A DNA stretch of 64,000 nt from NCBI RefSeq assembly GCF_009651005.1, contig NZ_WHVW01000004.1, positions 124,001 through 188,000 on the forward strand, written 5' to 3'. The translations under genes were made by a program, and so were the position numbers. Every line of letters starts with the position of its first letter. Position 1 is the first letter of the stretch. Source of the stretch: Sporosarcina obsidiansis. Lineage in GTDB: Bacteria > Bacillota > Bacilli > Bacillales_A > Planococcaceae. Positions 20,657 through 30,862 of the stretch are shown here, one piece after another. The notes below the pieces were generated by a model. The model was not told the origin of the DNA, made no database searches, and was given only the letters and a program-made list of their open reading frames with translations.

Positions 20657-20680
20657 ATTTTAATTTCGGGAGGGATACGT

Positions 20681-21151
20681 TTGAGTAAAATTACAGAGGA
20701 AGTCGAACAGTTGACAAGTCCAATAGTAGAAGAATTGGGTCTTGAACTAGTAGACGTCGAGTTCGTGAAAGAAGGTAGAGATTGGTTTTTACGCGTCTAT
20801 ATCGATACACCTGAAGGAAGCATTGATATTGATCAATGTGCAGCTGTTAGTGAAAAGCTGAGCGAGGAACTGGACCGTGTTGACCCAATATCCCAGAACT
20901 ACTTCCTTGAAGTGTCTTCTCCCGGAGCGGAAAGACCATTGAAAAAAGATGAAGATTTTGAAAAAGCAGTTGGCCAGTATGTGTTTATCAAGACCTATGA
21001 ACCCATCGACGGACTGAAAGAATTCGAGGGGTACTTACTTGGATACGGGCCAGACTTCGCAAAAGTGGAAATACGAATAAAGACAAGAAAAGTATTAGTA
21101 GAAATTGATAAAACAAAAATTGCCTTCGCAAGACTAGCAATTGACTTTTAA
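20681..21151 (+). CDS. rimP: Ribosome maturation factor RimP
   Basis: A 156-residue RimP (YlxS), needed for 30S maturation. It has the N-terminal alpha/beta domain (ELVDVEFVKEGRDWFLRVYID), the DQCAAVSEKLSEELD helix and the VSSPGAERPLK loop, followed by a C-terminal SH3-like barrel. The start is TTG 20681, spaced 6 bases from GGGAGGG (20668-20674); the resulting length equals B. subtilis RimP. First gene of the nusA-infB operon. Confidence 0.95.
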   Translation: MSKITEEVEQLTSPIVEELGLELVDVEFVKEGRDWFLRVYIDTPEGSIDIDQCAAVSEKLSEELDRVDPISQNYFLEVSSPGAERPLKKDEDFEKAVGQYVFIKTYEPIDGLKEFEGYLLGYGPDFAKVEIRIKTRKVLVEIDKTKIAFARLAIDF

Positions 21152-21214
21152 ACCAAAAGCGGAAGCGGACGTCTAGTTGAAACAGGAAGATAATGGAATG
21201 TAGGAGTGATGAAT

Positions 21215-22423
21215 ATGAGTAGTGATCTACTCGAAGCACTGACAGCTCTTGAACAGCAAAAAGGAATTTCAAGAGATGTACTAGTGGATGCGATTGAAGC
21301 AGCGCTTGTAACTGCATATAAACGAAACTTTAACCAAGCACAAAATGTCCGGGTGGATTTGAACTTAGATAAAGGCACGATGAAGGTCTATTCCCGTAAA
21401 GATGTTGTAGAAGAAGTCGAAGATGATCGTCTGCAAATTTCATTGGAAGATGCGCAAGTAATCAATCCAGTGTATGAAATCGGCGACATTGTCGAAGAGG
21501 AAGTTACACCACGTGATTTTGGACGGATTGCTGCCCAAACCGCTAAACAAGTTGTTACGCAACGTGTACGTGAAGCAGAACGTGGTCTGATTTATGAAGA
21601 GTATATCGATCGTGAAGAAGATATCGTAAATGGTATCGTAGAACGAATGGATGCCAAAAACTTATTTGTCGGTTTAGGTAAAGTGGAAGCAGTATTGCCA
21701 TCAAGTGAACAAATCCAAACAGAATCATATGCACCACATGATCGTATAAAAGTATATATAACAAAAGTAGAGAGAACAGCTAGAGGACCGCAAGTATTTG
21801 TTTCTAGAACACATCCTGGTTTGCTGCGCCGCTTATTTGAACTAGAAGTACCTGAGATTTATGATGGTACGGTAGAGATTAAATCGATTGCGAGAGAAGC
21901 AGGCGATCGTTCTAAAATTTCGGTTTATACGACAAATGAAGAAGTAGATCCAGTCGGTTCTTGTGTCGGTTCTAGAGGTGCTCGGGTTCAATCCATCTCT
22001 AATGAATTGAATGGAGAGAAAGTCGATATTGTAGAATGGTCAGACGATCCGGTTGTTTTTGTAGCGAATGCATTAAGTCCTTCAAAAGTACTGGATGTTC
22101 AAGTGGATGAAGAAGAACGTTCTACAACTGTTGTCGTTCCGGATTATCAATTATCTTTAGCTATTGGTAAAAGAGGTCAAAATGCAAGACTGGCTGCTAA
22201 ACTGACGGGTTGGAAAATTGATATCAAAAGTGAAACGGATGCTAGAGAACTAGGGATCTATCCTCGCACGGATGCAGAGATAAACGCATACGATGCAGAG
22301 TTGAAAGACAAAGAAAGCTCGGATGCTGATAGTTATTTAGAAGCTTACGAATATGAAGAAGAAACACTAGTTGAACAAACAGAAGACTTTGATTTATACG
22401 CAGACGTAGACGAAGAAGATTGA
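21215..22423 (+). CDS. nusA: Transcription termination/antitermination factor NusA
   Basis: NusA (402 residues) binds RNA polymerase and modulates pausing and termination. N-terminal domain (SDLLEALTALEQQKGISRDV), S1 domain (about 135-200), and two KH domains (GSCVGSRGARVQ and AIGKRGQNARLA) are present. An acidic tail of about 50 residues makes it longer than the B. subtilis protein (about 371). ATG 21215 is 8 bases from TAGGAG; the upstream GTG 21206 and ATG 21209 overlap or abut that site. Confidence 0.97.
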   Translation: MSSDLLEALTALEQQKGISRDVLVDAIEAALVTAYKRNFNQAQNVRVDLNLDKGTMKVYSRKDVVEEVEDDRLQISLEDAQVINPVYEIGDIVEEEVTPRDFGRIAAQTAKQVVTQRVREAERGLIYEEYIDREEDIVNGIVERMDAKNLFVGLGKVEAVLPSSEQIQTESYAPHDRIKVYITKVERTARGPQVFVSRTHPGLLRRLFELEVPEIYDGTVEIKSIAREAGDRSKISVYTTNEEVDPVGSCVGSRGARVQSISNELNGEKVDIVEWSDDPVVFVANALSPSKVLDVQVDEEERSTTVVVPDYQLSLAIGKRGQNARLAAKLTGWKIDIKSETDARELGIYPRTDAEINAYDAELKDKESSDADSYLEAYEYEEETLVEQTEDFDLYADVDEED

Positions 22424-22438
22424 TTTGGAAAGGATTGC

Positions 22439-22723
22439 ATGCTGATGTCGAACAATCGGAAAATCCCTTTGCGTAAATGTGCAGCTACAGGTGACATGCT
22501 ACCAAAAAAAGAAATGATCCGGATTGTCCGTACGAAAGAAGGAGAAGTTTCCGTTGATTTGACTGGGAAAAAGTCAGGTCGCGGTACATATGTATCCAAA
22601 ACGGAAGAAGCGGTAGAAAAAGCACGAAAACAACACTCAATTGAACATCAATTGAGTGCGAAAGTTCCTGATCAAGTGTACGACGATCTCTTACATGCCA
22701 TTCGTCGAGAGGCGATCAAATGA
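22439..22723 (+). CDS. rnpM: YlxR/RnpM RNA-binding protein
   Basis: A 94-residue YlxR-family protein with the conserved IPLRKCAATGDMLPKKEMIR start and DLTGKKSGRGTYV loop. YlxR has been reported to bind the RNase P RNA (hence RnpM); nothing here tests that. ATG 22439 or the in-frame ATG 22445 could start it; GGAAAGG lies at 22427-22433. It overlaps ylxQ by 4 bp (ATGA). Confidence 0.92.
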   Translation: MLMSNNRKIPLRKCAATGDMLPKKEMIRIVRTKEGEVSVDLTGKKSGRGTYVSKTEEAVEKARKQHSIEHQLSAKVPDQVYDDLLHAIRREAIK

Positions 22724-23067
22724 CAGATCCAACAAAGATCTATCAGCTGCTCGGTATGGCAGCCCGCGCACGAAAAATTGTGACGGGTGAAGACCTAGTT
22801 GTACGGGAAGTCCGTTCGGGACATGCAGAACTTGTCATCCTATCTAAAGATGCGTCTGCAAACACGATGAAAAAATTAACTAATAAATGTAACACTTACA
22901 ACGTTGAGAAGCATGATTTCGGGAGTCGCGAAGACCTTGGGCATGCGATTGGAAAAGAAGCACGTGTGGTCTTGGCGCTAACGGATAAAGGATTCGCCAA
23001 AAAGTTATCCGAGCTCCTCAACGATTATAACCGGGGGTGGGCTAATGACGAAAATACGAGTACATGA
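22720..23067 (+). CDS. ylxQ: YlxQ, L7Ae-family ribosomal/RNA-binding protein
   Basis: A 115-residue protein of the L7Ae/L30e/S12e fold that binds kink-turn RNA; family segments are [19 protein letters not shown] and [15 protein letters not shown]. It is longer at the C terminus than the roughly 100-residue B. subtilis protein, because its end runs 23 bp into infB. It overlaps rnpM by ATGA. Also called rplGA. Confidence 0.92.
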   Translation: MTDPTKIYQLLGMAARARKIVTGEDLVVREVRSGHAELVILSKDASANTMKKLTNKCNTYNVEKHDFGSREDLGHAIGKEARVVLALTDKGFAKKLSELLNDYNRGWANDENTST

Positions 23068-25441
23068 ATATGCCAAAAAGGTAAATAAATCGAGTAAAGA
23101 TATCATTAACGAATTAGGTAAAATGAAAGTAGAAGTTAATAATCATATGGCAGTGATTGATCCTGAAACAGTTAGTAAACTGGATAAGAAATTCTCTGGC
23201 CAATCAAAACAAACTTCAGCGAGCACAGGAAATAAGCCAAACAATAATCAAAAATCAGATCGACCAGCACAGCGGCCTTCTGGCAATCGCCCGAGCGGGA
23301 ATAATGCAGGTAAAAGTGCACCACAGCAATCAAACTCAGGACAGTCAGCACCAAAAGGCAGTAACAATCGCCCACAGCAGTCAGCTAACCGTTCAAATCA
23401 AAGTGCGGGCTCCGGGAACCAAAGTAGCCAAGGATCTAAACGTCCAGCTACCGGCAACCGACAGCCAGCCAGCCAGCAACCAGGCACGAATCAGCAACCA
23501 AGACAGGGGAGCAACCAACAACCGAGACAAGGTCAAGGTGCGAATCAAGCACGTCCAGCTGGTGGCGGACAAGGACGTCCAGGTGGAAGCCGTGGTGGAA
23601 GACCGCCTGCACGCGGTATTAATCAAGGACGCCGTAGATATCGTCCAGCTGTTCCAGCACAAAAAATCGAAAAACCACTACCAGAAAAAATTACTTTTTA
23701 CGAATCGTTATCAGTGGGTGAACTAGCTCAAAAACTAGGAAAAGAACCATCTGAGATAATTAAAAAGTTATTTATGCTTGGTGTCATGGCAACGATTAAC
23801 CAAGTGCTGGATAAAGATGCAATCGAATTGATCTGTGCTGAATATGGTGTAGAAGTAGAAGAAGAGATCAGAATTGATGTTACAGACTTGGAGATTTATT
23901 TCGAAGAACCTGAAGAAGAACAACCAGCTTCTTTAGAAGAAAGACCTCCAGTTGTAACGATCATGGGTCACGTTGACCACGGTAAAACAACTTTGCTCGA
24001 CTCAATTCGTGACACGAAAGTTACGCAAGGAGAAGCTGGCGGAATTACCCAGCATATCGGAGCATATCAGATTAAAGTTAATGATAAGAAAATTACATTT
24101 TTAGATACACCAGGCCATGAAGCTTTCACTACAATGAGAGCACGTGGAGCTAAAGTAACAGACTTAACGATCTTAGTTGTTGCAGCTGATGATGGGGTCA
24201 TGCCTCAAACAATTGAAGCAATCAACCACGCGAAAGCAGCAGAAGTACCGATTATTGTCGCAGTGAATAAGATGGATAAGCCGACAGCCAATCCTGACCG
24301 CGTCATGCAAGAGTTGACTGAACACGGTTTAGTATCAGAAGACTGGGGTGGAGATACGATCTTCGTACCGATTTCTGCATTAAAAGGTGAAGGAATCGAA
24401 CAGCTTCTTGAAATGGTACTATTAGTTGCAGAAGTAGGCGAATTGACTGCCGACACGTCCATTAGAGCAAGAGGTACCGTAATAGAAGCACAGCTCGATA
24501 AAGGAAAAGGATCTGTTGCTACATTGCTCGTACAAAACGGTACATTGCATGTAGGTGACCCAATTGTTGTCGGTAATACGTATGGTCGTGTTCGTGCGAT
24601 GGTCAATGATCTTGGACGCCGTGTGAAAGAAGCAGGTCCTTCGACGCCAGTAGAAATCACTGGATTAAGTGATGTACCACAAGCTGGAGATCGTTTCGTT
24701 GTATTTAAAGACGAGAAAACAGCGCGTCAAATCGGTGAGACACGAGCTGGAGAAGCTCTTCAAGAACAACGTGTAGAAAAAACACGCGTAACGCTTGATA
24801 ATCTGTTTGACCAAATGAAGCAAGGTGAAATGAAGGAACTGAATTTGATCGTCAAAGCGGACGTACAAGGTGCCGTGGAAGCGATGGCAGCATCCCTCAT
24901 GAAAATTGAAGTGGAAGGCGTTAATGTGAAGATCATCCATACGGGAGCCGGGGCGATCAATGAGTCCGACATTTCATTGGCAGCCGCTTCAAATGCGATT
25001 GTGATTGGTTTTAACGTACGTCCAGATATCAATGCGAAACGTGCAGCTGAAGCAGAAGGTGTTGACATTCGATTACACCGTGTTATTTATAAAGTGATCG
25101 AAGAAATTGAATTTGCTATGAAAGGGTTACTGGATCCTGAGTATGAAGAAAAAGTAATCGGTCAAGCGGAAGTGCGCGAGACATTCAAAGTGACTAAAAT
25201 TGGGACAATTGCGGGAAGCTATGTAATAGATGGTAAAATTACACGTGATTCAAGTGTACGAGTTCTTCGTGAAAACATCGTCATCTTTGAAGGAGAGCTT
25301 GACACACTCAAGCGTTTCAAAGATGACGTGAAAGAAGTAGCAAAAGGCTATGAATGCGGGATTACGGTTAAAAACTTCAATGATATTAAAGAGGGCGATA
25401 TTATTGAAGCGTATGTAATGGAAGAAATTAAGCGAGTATGA
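23045..25441 (+). CDS. infB: Translation initiation factor IF-2
   Basis: IF-2 (798 residues), the GTPase that brings fMet-tRNA to the 30S subunit. After a short IF2-N helical domain comes a long Gly/Gln/Asn/Pro/Ser/Arg-rich linker (about residues 50-200), then a second IF2-N domain (about 220-270) and the G domain with GHVDHGKTT (G1), DTPGHEAF (G3) and NKMDKP (G4), then domains II-IV. The extended linker explains the length against about 716 in B. subtilis. It overlaps ylxQ and ends in the ylxP start (ATGA). Confidence 0.98.
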   Translation: MTKIRVHEYAKKVNKSSKDIINELGKMKVEVNNHMAVIDPETVSKLDKKFSGQSKQTSASTGNKPNNNQKSDRPAQRPSGNRPSGNNAGKSAPQQSNSGQSAPKGSNNRPQQSANRSNQSAGSGNQSSQGSKRPATGNRQPASQQPGTNQQPRQGSNQQPRQGQGANQARPAGGGQGRPGGSRGGRPPARGINQGRRRYRPAVPAQKIEKPLPEKITFYESLSVGELAQKLGKEPSEIIKKLFMLGVMATINQVLDKDAIELICAEYGVEVEEEIRIDVTDLEIYFEEPEEEQPASLEERPPVVTIMGHVDHGKTTLLDSIRDTKVTQGEAGGITQHIGAYQIKVNDKKITFLDTPGHEAFTTMRARGAKVTDLTILVVAADDGVMPQTIEAINHAKAAEVPIIVAVNKMDKPTANPDRVMQELTEHGLVSEDWGGDTIFVPISALKGEGIEQLLEMVLLVAEVGELTADTSIRARGTVIEAQLDKGKGSVATLLVQNGTLHVGDPIVVGNTYGRVRAMVNDLGRRVKEAGPSTPVEITGLSDVPQAGDRFVVFKDEKTARQIGETRAGEALQEQRVEKTRVTLDNLFDQMKQGEMKELNLIVKADVQGAVEAMAASLMKIEVEGVNVKIIHTGAGAINESDISLAAASNAIVIGFNVRPDINAKRAAEAEGVDIRLHRVIYKVIEEIEFAMKGLLDPEYEEKVIGQAEVRETFKVTKIGTIAGSYVIDGKITRDSSVRVLRENIVIFEGELDTLKRFKDDVKEVAKGYECGITVKNFNDIKEGDIIEAYVMEEIKRV

Positions 25442-25716
25442 TTGTCTACGCGGAATGTTCGTTCTTCATCCCGGAAGTAGCTACTTTAAAAGAGAAGCGA
25501 GCCGTGTTGAACCGGATGAGAGATCGAGTGAAAAACTCCTATAATGTCTCTGTGGCGGAAATTGATCATCAGGATTTATGGCAAAGAACCACTTTTGCGT
25601 TAGTTTCAGTAGCTTCTTCTAAAGATGCGGCTGAGCGAGAAGTGCAAAGGGCCATACGCCTGTTCGAATCAAACCCGGATTGGGAAATGACCGCGTGTAC
25701 GATCGACTTTTTATGA
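25438..25716 (+). CDS. ylxP: YlxP, DUF503 family protein
   Basis: A 92-residue DUF503 protein (start [21 protein letters not shown]; middle [13 protein letters not shown]), found between infB and rbfA across Bacillales. It is small and ferredoxin-like in reported structures; its role is unknown to me, but synteny suggests ribosome assembly or translation. Starts inside the infB stop. Confidence 0.92.
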   Translation: MIVYAECSFFIPEVATLKEKRAVLNRMRDRVKNSYNVSVAEIDHQDLWQRTTFALVSVASSKDAAEREVQRAIRLFESNPDWEMTACTIDFL

Positions 25717-25739
25717 TCAAAGGATAGAGGTGAATTTCC

Positions 25740-26090
25740 ATGTCAGTGCGTGCAAATCGAATAGCCGAACAAATGAAGAAAGAACTTGGCGAAATTATCG
25801 GCCAAAAATTAAAAGATCCACGTATCGGATTTGTTACTGTTACGGGTGTCGATGTAACAGGTGACCTACAACAAGCGACAGTGTACATTTCTGTTTTAGG
25901 TACAGCTAAGGAGCGCGAAGACACGTTAATTGGCCTCTCGAAAGCTAAGGGATTTATCCGTACGGAAATCGGGCAACGAATCCGTCTGCGTAAAACACCT
26001 GAAGTTGAATTTGAACTGGATGAATCGGTTGCTTACGGTAATCGGATCGAAAGTTTGATTCGTAAGGTGAATGATGAAAACGAGCAGTAA
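25740..26090 (+). CDS. rbfA: Ribosome-binding factor A
   Basis: RbfA (116 residues), a KH-fold factor for late 16S rRNA 5'-end maturation and cold adaptation. Typical N terminus ([18 protein letters not shown]) and the core [21 protein letters not shown] are present. AGAGGTG precedes the ATG. A terminator follows. Confidence 0.97.
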   Translation: MSVRANRIAEQMKKELGEIIGQKLKDPRIGFVTVTGVDVTGDLQQATVYISVLGTAKEREDTLIGLSKAKGFIRTEIGQRIRLRKTPEVEFELDESVAYGNRIESLIRKVNDENEQ

Positions 26091-26095
26091 TAAAT

Positions 26096-26145
26096 GAGGG
26101 GGAAGTTCATTAACGCTTAGGCGTGATGACTTCCTCTCTTCTTAC
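26096..26145 (+). terminator. Terminator after rbfA
   Basis: Long interrupted hairpin: GAGGGGGAAGT with ACTTCCTCTC and an inner CAT/ATG plus ACGC/GCGT, followed by a weak TCTTCTT tail. Confidence 0.55.
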
Positions 26146-26195
26146 ATATATAACAAATTCACTACTAGAATACACCCGAAGAAAGAAGGGGTAAG

Positions 26196-27107
26196 ATGAA
26201 CGGTATTCTTCCTTTATGGAAAGAGAAAGGTATGACTTCGCACGATTGCGTCTTTAAGCTTCGGAAGATTTTACGTACAAAAAAAGTCGGACATACTGGC
26301 ACGCTAGATCCTGAAGTAGAAGGAGTGCTACCAATTTGTATCGGTAGAGCTACCAAGGTCGCTTCGTTTGTAACAGATGCAGGTAAAGAATATATTGCCA
26401 AGGTATCCATCGGAAAGTCCACAGAGACTGAAGATGCACAAGGGGACACAGTAACGAGTGATCAATCGTATAAAGAGTTTACAAGAGCACAAATTGTTAA
26501 CGTACTTCATAAACTGACAGGGGAAATCACTCAAATTCCGCCTATGTACTCAGCGGTAAAAGTGAATGGGAAGCGATTGTATGAATATGCAAGAAAGGGC
26601 ATAGATGTAGAGAGACCTGCTCGTAAAGTAATGATTTATGAAATTGAACTTTTAGATGATAACCAAGTATTTACTGGAGAGGAAGTCACTTTTTCCATCC
26701 GAGTACGGTGCGGAAAAGGGACATATATTCGAACGCTTGCAGTACAAATTGGAGAGATTCTTGGCTTTCCCGCTCATATGGAATCCTTAGTTCGAACGTC
26801 ATCAGGTAATTTTCATCAATCGCATTGCAAGACGTTAGCAGAAGTAGCGCAACTGATGGACAAAGGAGAAATTGATTCCATTTTACGTCCAATTGACGAC
26901 GTATTGACTGGCTTTCCGAAGGTAGAAATCCAGCCTGATTTATTGGAGAATATTCAAAATGGACAAGTGTTACCGGCGGATCCTTTATTAATGAAACATC
27001 CGTCTATTGTCATCACGCATAATGGCCAAGTAATGGCTATATACCAAAATCATCCAACGAAGTCAGGGTTGATGAAACCTGAAAAAATGTTGCTGCCTAA
27101 TGAGTAA
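26196..27107 (+). CDS. truB: tRNA pseudouridine(55) synthase
   Basis: TruB (303 residues) makes pseudouridine 55 in the T loop of tRNAs. Catalytic Asp38 is in GHTGTLDPEVEGVLP; PPMYSAVKVNGKRLYEYAR and RCGKGTYIRTLA are further family blocks. ATG 26196 follows GAAGGGG. It is 12 bp from ribF. Confidence 0.97.
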   Translation: MNGILPLWKEKGMTSHDCVFKLRKILRTKKVGHTGTLDPEVEGVLPICIGRATKVASFVTDAGKEYIAKVSIGKSTETEDAQGDTVTSDQSYKEFTRAQIVNVLHKLTGEITQIPPMYSAVKVNGKRLYEYARKGIDVERPARKVMIYEIELLDDNQVFTGEEVTFSIRVRCGKGTYIRTLAVQIGEILGFPAHMESLVRTSSGNFHQSHCKTLAEVAQLMDKGEIDSILRPIDDVLTGFPKVEIQPDLLENIQNGQVLPADPLLMKHPSIVITHNGQVMAIYQNHPTKSGLMKPEKMLLPNE

Positions 27108-27119
27108 GGAGAGATAGAA

Positions 27120-28058
27120 ATGGAAATCTTTAGATTACGTTATCCTGATCAACTGAGTATTGAACAAGGTTGTGCCTATTCCTTAGCAATCGGTTTTTTC
27201 GATGGCGTACATAAAGGACACCAAGAAGTCATTAATTCTGCGAAGAAAACGGCCAATGAATTAGGGCTCCAAACTGCCGTCATGACGTTTAATCCTCATC
27301 CATCTCAGCTTTTTTCTGGTAAGAATATTGGATATATCACACCATTAGCTGAAAAGATTAGACTTCTTGAATCACTTCAAGTGGACGCGCTTTTTATTGT
27401 GAACTTTGATTGGGATTTGGCCAGTTTATCACCTAAACAGTTTATCGATATTTTTATAAAGAGGCTGGGTGTAAAGCACGTGACAGCGGGCTTTGATTTC
27501 ACATTTGGAGTAAAAGGTTCTGGAACGATGAAAGAGATGAGTGAGCTTTCTGACGGAATGTACGGCACGACAACTATCCCGAAAGTTACTTTTGAGCATG
27601 ATGGGAAAGTTTCTTCTACTAAGGTGCGTGAGCTTTTGTCGAAAGGAAAAGTGGAAGAGGCATCTTTATTACTTGGACGTCCTTTTCGTTCAGTTGGCGA
27701 AGTAGTGCACGGTGAAAAAAGGGGACGTCAGCTAGGTTTTCCTACGGCGAATATTGAAACAGATGAAGAGCACATTGTCCCTTCAAATGGTGTGTATGCT
27801 GTCCGCTGTTTAATCGATAGCCAGTGGTATCCCGGTATCTGTAATATGGGTGTGAAACCAACCTTTCATGACCCAGACCAAAGAAAAGCAACAGCAGAAG
27901 TTCATTTATTGAATGCGAGTATGGATCTATATGGTCAAGAAATAGCGATTGATTGGTTATACCGAATTAGATCTGAACAGAAGTTTGAGTCTCTTGAAGC
28001 GTTAAAAGAACAAATTGGTAAAGATAAACAAACTGCAATAGACTTACTGAACGAATAG
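27120..28058 (+). CDS. ribF: Bifunctional riboflavin kinase/FAD synthetase
   Basis: A 312-residue enzyme that makes FMN and then FAD. The N-terminal nucleotidyltransferase domain has FFDGVHKGHQ and TFGVKGSG; the C-terminal flavokinase domain has GEKRGRQLGFPTANI and a following VCNMG-like segment (here ICNMGVKPTF). It is called ribC in B. subtilis. Tight spacing with truB indicates cotranscription. Confidence 0.97.
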   Translation: MEIFRLRYPDQLSIEQGCAYSLAIGFFDGVHKGHQEVINSAKKTANELGLQTAVMTFNPHPSQLFSGKNIGYITPLAEKIRLLESLQVDALFIVNFDWDLASLSPKQFIDIFIKRLGVKHVTAGFDFTFGVKGSGTMKEMSELSDGMYGTTTIPKVTFEHDGKVSSTKVRELLSKGKVEEASLLLGRPFRSVGEVVHGEKRGRQLGFPTANIETDEEHIVPSNGVYAVRCLIDSQWYPGICNMGVKPTFHDPDQRKATAEVHLLNASMDLYGQEIAIDWLYRIRSEQKFESLEALKEQIGKDKQTAIDLLNE

Positions 28059-28067
28059 AGTTGGTTG

Positions 28068-28096
28068 TTGCAACTGACAGAATGCCATGATATGAT
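28068..28096 (+). promoter_or_regulatory. SigA-type promoter for rpsO
   Basis: TTGCAA (28068-28073), exactly 17 bp, TATGAT (28091-28096). Start of transcription near 28103 leaves a leader of about 90 nt containing GTGTTCTGAACAC, a short perfect hairpin. S15 represses its own mRNA through leader structures in several bacteria, so this leader may be its operator; I could not define the binding site. Confidence 0.65.
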
Positions 28097-28191
28097 AAAG
28101 TAGTGTTCTGAACACGAACCACTTCTTGGCAAGTCGATTCACCAACGTTTGCTCGGGAGATGGGGATACTTTTATTTAGGAGGTGAAAAGG

Positions 28192-28461
28192 ATGGCTATT
28201 ACACAAGAGCGAAAAACTGAGCTAATCAATGAATTCAAAACTCATGAAAATGACACTGGATCTGCTGATGTTCAGATTGCTATCCTTACTGAAGAGATCA
28301 ATAACTTGAACAGCCACTTGCGTACGCATAAGAAAGACCACCACTCACGTCGCGGTCTTTACAAAATGGTTGGTACACGTCGTCGTCTTTTGAAGTATTT
28401 GCGTGAAACTAACGTTCAACGTTACCGTGATCTTATTGCAAAACTTGGCTTACGCCGTTAA
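28192..28461 (+). CDS. rpsO: 30S ribosomal protein S15
   Basis: The usual 89-residue S15 ([37 protein letters not shown]), a primary binder of the 16S rRNA central domain. ATG 28192 is 9 bases from AGGAGGTG. A strong terminator separates it from pnp. Confidence 0.98.
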   Translation: MAITQERKTELINEFKTHENDTGSADVQIAILTEEINNLNSHLRTHKKDHHSRRGLYKMVGTRRRLLKYLRETNVQRYRDLIAKLGLRR

Positions 28462-28471
28462 TAAGACTAGA

Positions 28472-28494
28472 AAGCGGGCATTGCCCGCTTTTTT
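28472..28494 (+). terminator. Terminator after rpsO
   Basis: 8-bp perfect stem AAGCGGGC / GCCCGCTT with an ATT loop, followed by a T run. Confidence 0.9.
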
Positions 28495-28586
28495 CTATGG
28501 AATGATACGAACTACTAATACAATTAATGACTAGCCGCAGAAGTATTCTGTTAAAAGATAAAATATTTCGCATAAATGTATCTTTT

Positions 28587-28615
28587 TTGATACACTACTA
28601 CTAATTACATACAAC
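28587..28615 (+). promoter_or_regulatory. Possible promoter for pnp
   Basis: TTGATA (28587-28592), 17 bp, TACAAC (28610-28615). It lies just after a small TGTATC/GATACA hairpin and leaves about 33 nt of leader before the pnp ATG. Confidence 0.4.
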
Positions 28616-28654
28616 CATGATGTACCCAGTTTCACAATAGAGAGGAGTTCTACA

Positions 28655-30778
28655 ATGTCAGAACAAAAAAAAGTTTACACACTTGATTGGGCAGGGCGTC
28701 CGCTTACGATCGAAGCCGGACAACTTGCAAAACAGGCAAACGGTGCTGTTCTAGTTCGTTACGGCGACACGACAGTACTATCCACAGTAACAGCTTCTAA
28801 AAAACCAAAACCTCTAGACTTTTTCCCACTTACAGTCAATTATGAAGAACGTTTATATGCAGTCGGTAAGATTCCTGGTGGATTTATTAAGCGTGAAGGT
28901 CGCCCGTCAGAAAAAGCAGTACTGACAAGTCGATTAATCGACCGACCGATCCGACCTTTATTTCCTGATGGATTCAGAAATGATGTACAAGTGATTTCAC
29001 TTGTTATGTCAGTTGATCAAAATTGTTCATCTGAAATTGCTGCTATGATAGGTTCTTCTCTAGCTTTATCTATTTCAGATATTCCGTTTGATGGACCGAT
29101 TGCTGGCGTACAAATCGGCAGAATCGATAATGAATTTATCGTTAATCCAACACCCGAGCAACTAGAGACGTCAGAGATCGATTTAGTTGTAGCCGGTACC
29201 AAAGATGCGATTAACATGGTGGAAGCAGGAGCGAAAGAAGTTTCTGAAGACATCATGCTAGAAGCGATCATGTTCGGACATGATGAAATCAAGAAACTGA
29301 TTTCATTCCAAGAAAAGATTGCTGAAGAGATTGGCAAAGAAAAATTTGAAATAGAATTATTTGAGTTAGATGCAGAGATTAGTGCGGAAGTGAAAGACTT
29401 CTGCGAAAGTGATCTGGTCGCAGCGATTCAAACGGAAGAAAAGCACGCTCGTGAAGAAGCAATTACTGAAGTGAAAACTGCTGTTCTTGATCGGTATATC
29501 GAGAATGAAGCGGATGAAGACACGATCAAACAAGTAAAGGCAATTTTAGAACAAATGGTGAAAGATGAAGTTCGTCGCTTGATTACGGTCGATAAAGTTC
29601 GTCCGGACGGCCGTGCATTAGATGAAATTCGCCCATTGTCTTCTGAAACAGGTCTTCTACAACGTGCTCACGGTTCTTCTCTATTCACACGTGGACAAAC
29701 ACAAGTATTAAGTATATGTACATTAGGTGCGCTGGGTGAAGTGCAAATTATTGATGGATTAGGTTTAGATGAATCTAAGCGTTTCATGCATCATTATAAC
29801 TTCCCGAACTTCAGTGTTGGTGAAACAGGACCGATCCGTGGACCAGGCCGTCGTGAAATCGGTCACGGTGCACTAGGCGAACGTGCATTGCTGCCTGTCA
29901 TTCCAAATGAAGTAGAATTCCCATATACCATGCGTCTTGTGGCTGAAGTATTAGAATCTAATGGTTCTTCATCACAAGCATCAATTTGTGCTTCTACGAT
30001 GGCTATGATGGATGCAGGTGTACCGATCAAGTCACCGGTTGCGGGGATTGCAATGGGCCTTATAAAGAAAGATGAAGATTACTCTATTCTGACGGATATT
30101 CAAGGAATGGAAGACCATTTAGGCGATATGGACTTTAAAGTAGCAGGTACCGATAAAGGAATCACGGCACTTCAAATGGACATTAAAATTGATGGTCTGT
30201 CTCGTCAAATTCTTGAAGAGTCACTCGCACAGGCGAAAATTGGTCGTATTAAGATTCTTGAACATATGATGAGCACGATTTCTTCAACACGTGAAGAGCT
30301 ATCTGAGTATGCTCCGAAAATTGTTGTGATTCACATCAATCCAGATAAAATTCGCGATGTCATCGGACCTGGCGGAAAAGTGATCAACAAAATTATTGAG
30401 GAAACTCAAGTGAAGATTGATACAGAACAAGATGGGACAATTTATATCTCTTCACCGAATTCTGAAATGAATGCGAAAGCTAAGAAAATGATCGAAGACA
30501 TCGTTCGCGAAGCGAAAGTCGGAGAGTACTACCTAGCTAAAGTTAAACGTATTGAAAAATTCGGGGCATTCTTGGAAATCTTCCCTGGTAAAGACGGTTT
30601 GCTTCATATTTCTGAAATTCAAGAAGCACGTACAAAAGCAGTTGAAGACGAATTGAAGCTTGGTGACGAACTGTTCGTGAAGGTTATCGAAATTGATAAA
30701 CAAGGTCGAGTGAACTTATCTAGAAAAGTTGTCATTCAAGAAGAAAAAGAAGCGAAAGAAAAAGCTGATCAAGCGTAA
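28655..30778 (+). CDS. pnp: Polynucleotide phosphorylase
   Basis: PNPase (707 residues), a 3'-5' phosphorolytic exoribonuclease of the RNA degradosome. Two RNase PH domains flank an all-helical domain; a KH domain ([20 protein letters not shown], about 555-620) and an S1 domain ([19 protein letters not shown], about 622-695) close the protein. Length is standard. GAGAGGAG precedes the ATG. Confidence 0.98.
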   Translation: MSEQKKVYTLDWAGRPLTIEAGQLAKQANGAVLVRYGDTTVLSTVTASKKPKPLDFFPLTVNYEERLYAVGKIPGGFIKREGRPSEKAVLTSRLIDRPIRPLFPDGFRNDVQVISLVMSVDQNCSSEIAAMIGSSLALSISDIPFDGPIAGVQIGRIDNEFIVNPTPEQLETSEIDLVVAGTKDAINMVEAGAKEVSEDIMLEAIMFGHDEIKKLISFQEKIAEEIGKEKFEIELFELDAEISAEVKDFCESDLVAAIQTEEKHAREEAITEVKTAVLDRYIENEADEDTIKQVKAILEQMVKDEVRRLITVDKVRPDGRALDEIRPLSSETGLLQRAHGSSLFTRGQTQVLSICTLGALGEVQIIDGLGLDESKRFMHHYNFPNFSVGETGPIRGPGRREIGHGALGERALLPVIPNEVEFPYTMRLVAEVLESNGSSSQASICASTMAMMDAGVPIKSPVAGIAMGLIKKDEDYSILTDIQGMEDHLGDMDFKVAGTDKGITALQMDIKIDGLSRQILEESLAQAKIGRIKILEHMMSTISSTREELSEYAPKIVVIHINPDKIRDVIGPGGKVINKIIEETQVKIDTEQDGTIYISSPNSEMNAKAKKMIEDIVREAKVGEYYLAKVKRIEKFGAFLEIFPGKDGLLHISEIQEARTKAVEDELKLGDELFVKVIEIDKQGRVNLSRKVVIQEEKEAKEKADQA

Positions 30779-30795
30779 TTGTAAACAATGAAAGT

Positions 30796-30839
30796 AAAAA
30801 GCCTCTTCCTGCACAAGTTGCGGCGAAGAAGGCTTTTTG
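30796..30839 (+). terminator. Terminator after pnp
   Basis: AAAAAGCCT and AGGCTTTTT pair, continued by TTC/GAA across one mismatch, with a 16-nt loop. The A run and T run would work in both directions. Confidence 0.8.
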
Positions 30840-30862
30840 TACTTTACAGAGGAGTGAAGTTA

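Noticed and set aside
23157-23726. 189-codon frame in another phase inside infB
   Set aside because: It arises from the low-complexity Q/N/G-rich IF-2 linker, where all phases stay open; no start signal.
24205-24660. 151-codon minus-strand frame inside infB, and similar antisense frames over cheB, cheA, nupP and mutS
   Set aside because: Shadows of conserved genes; no ribosome binding sites and no recognisable proteins.
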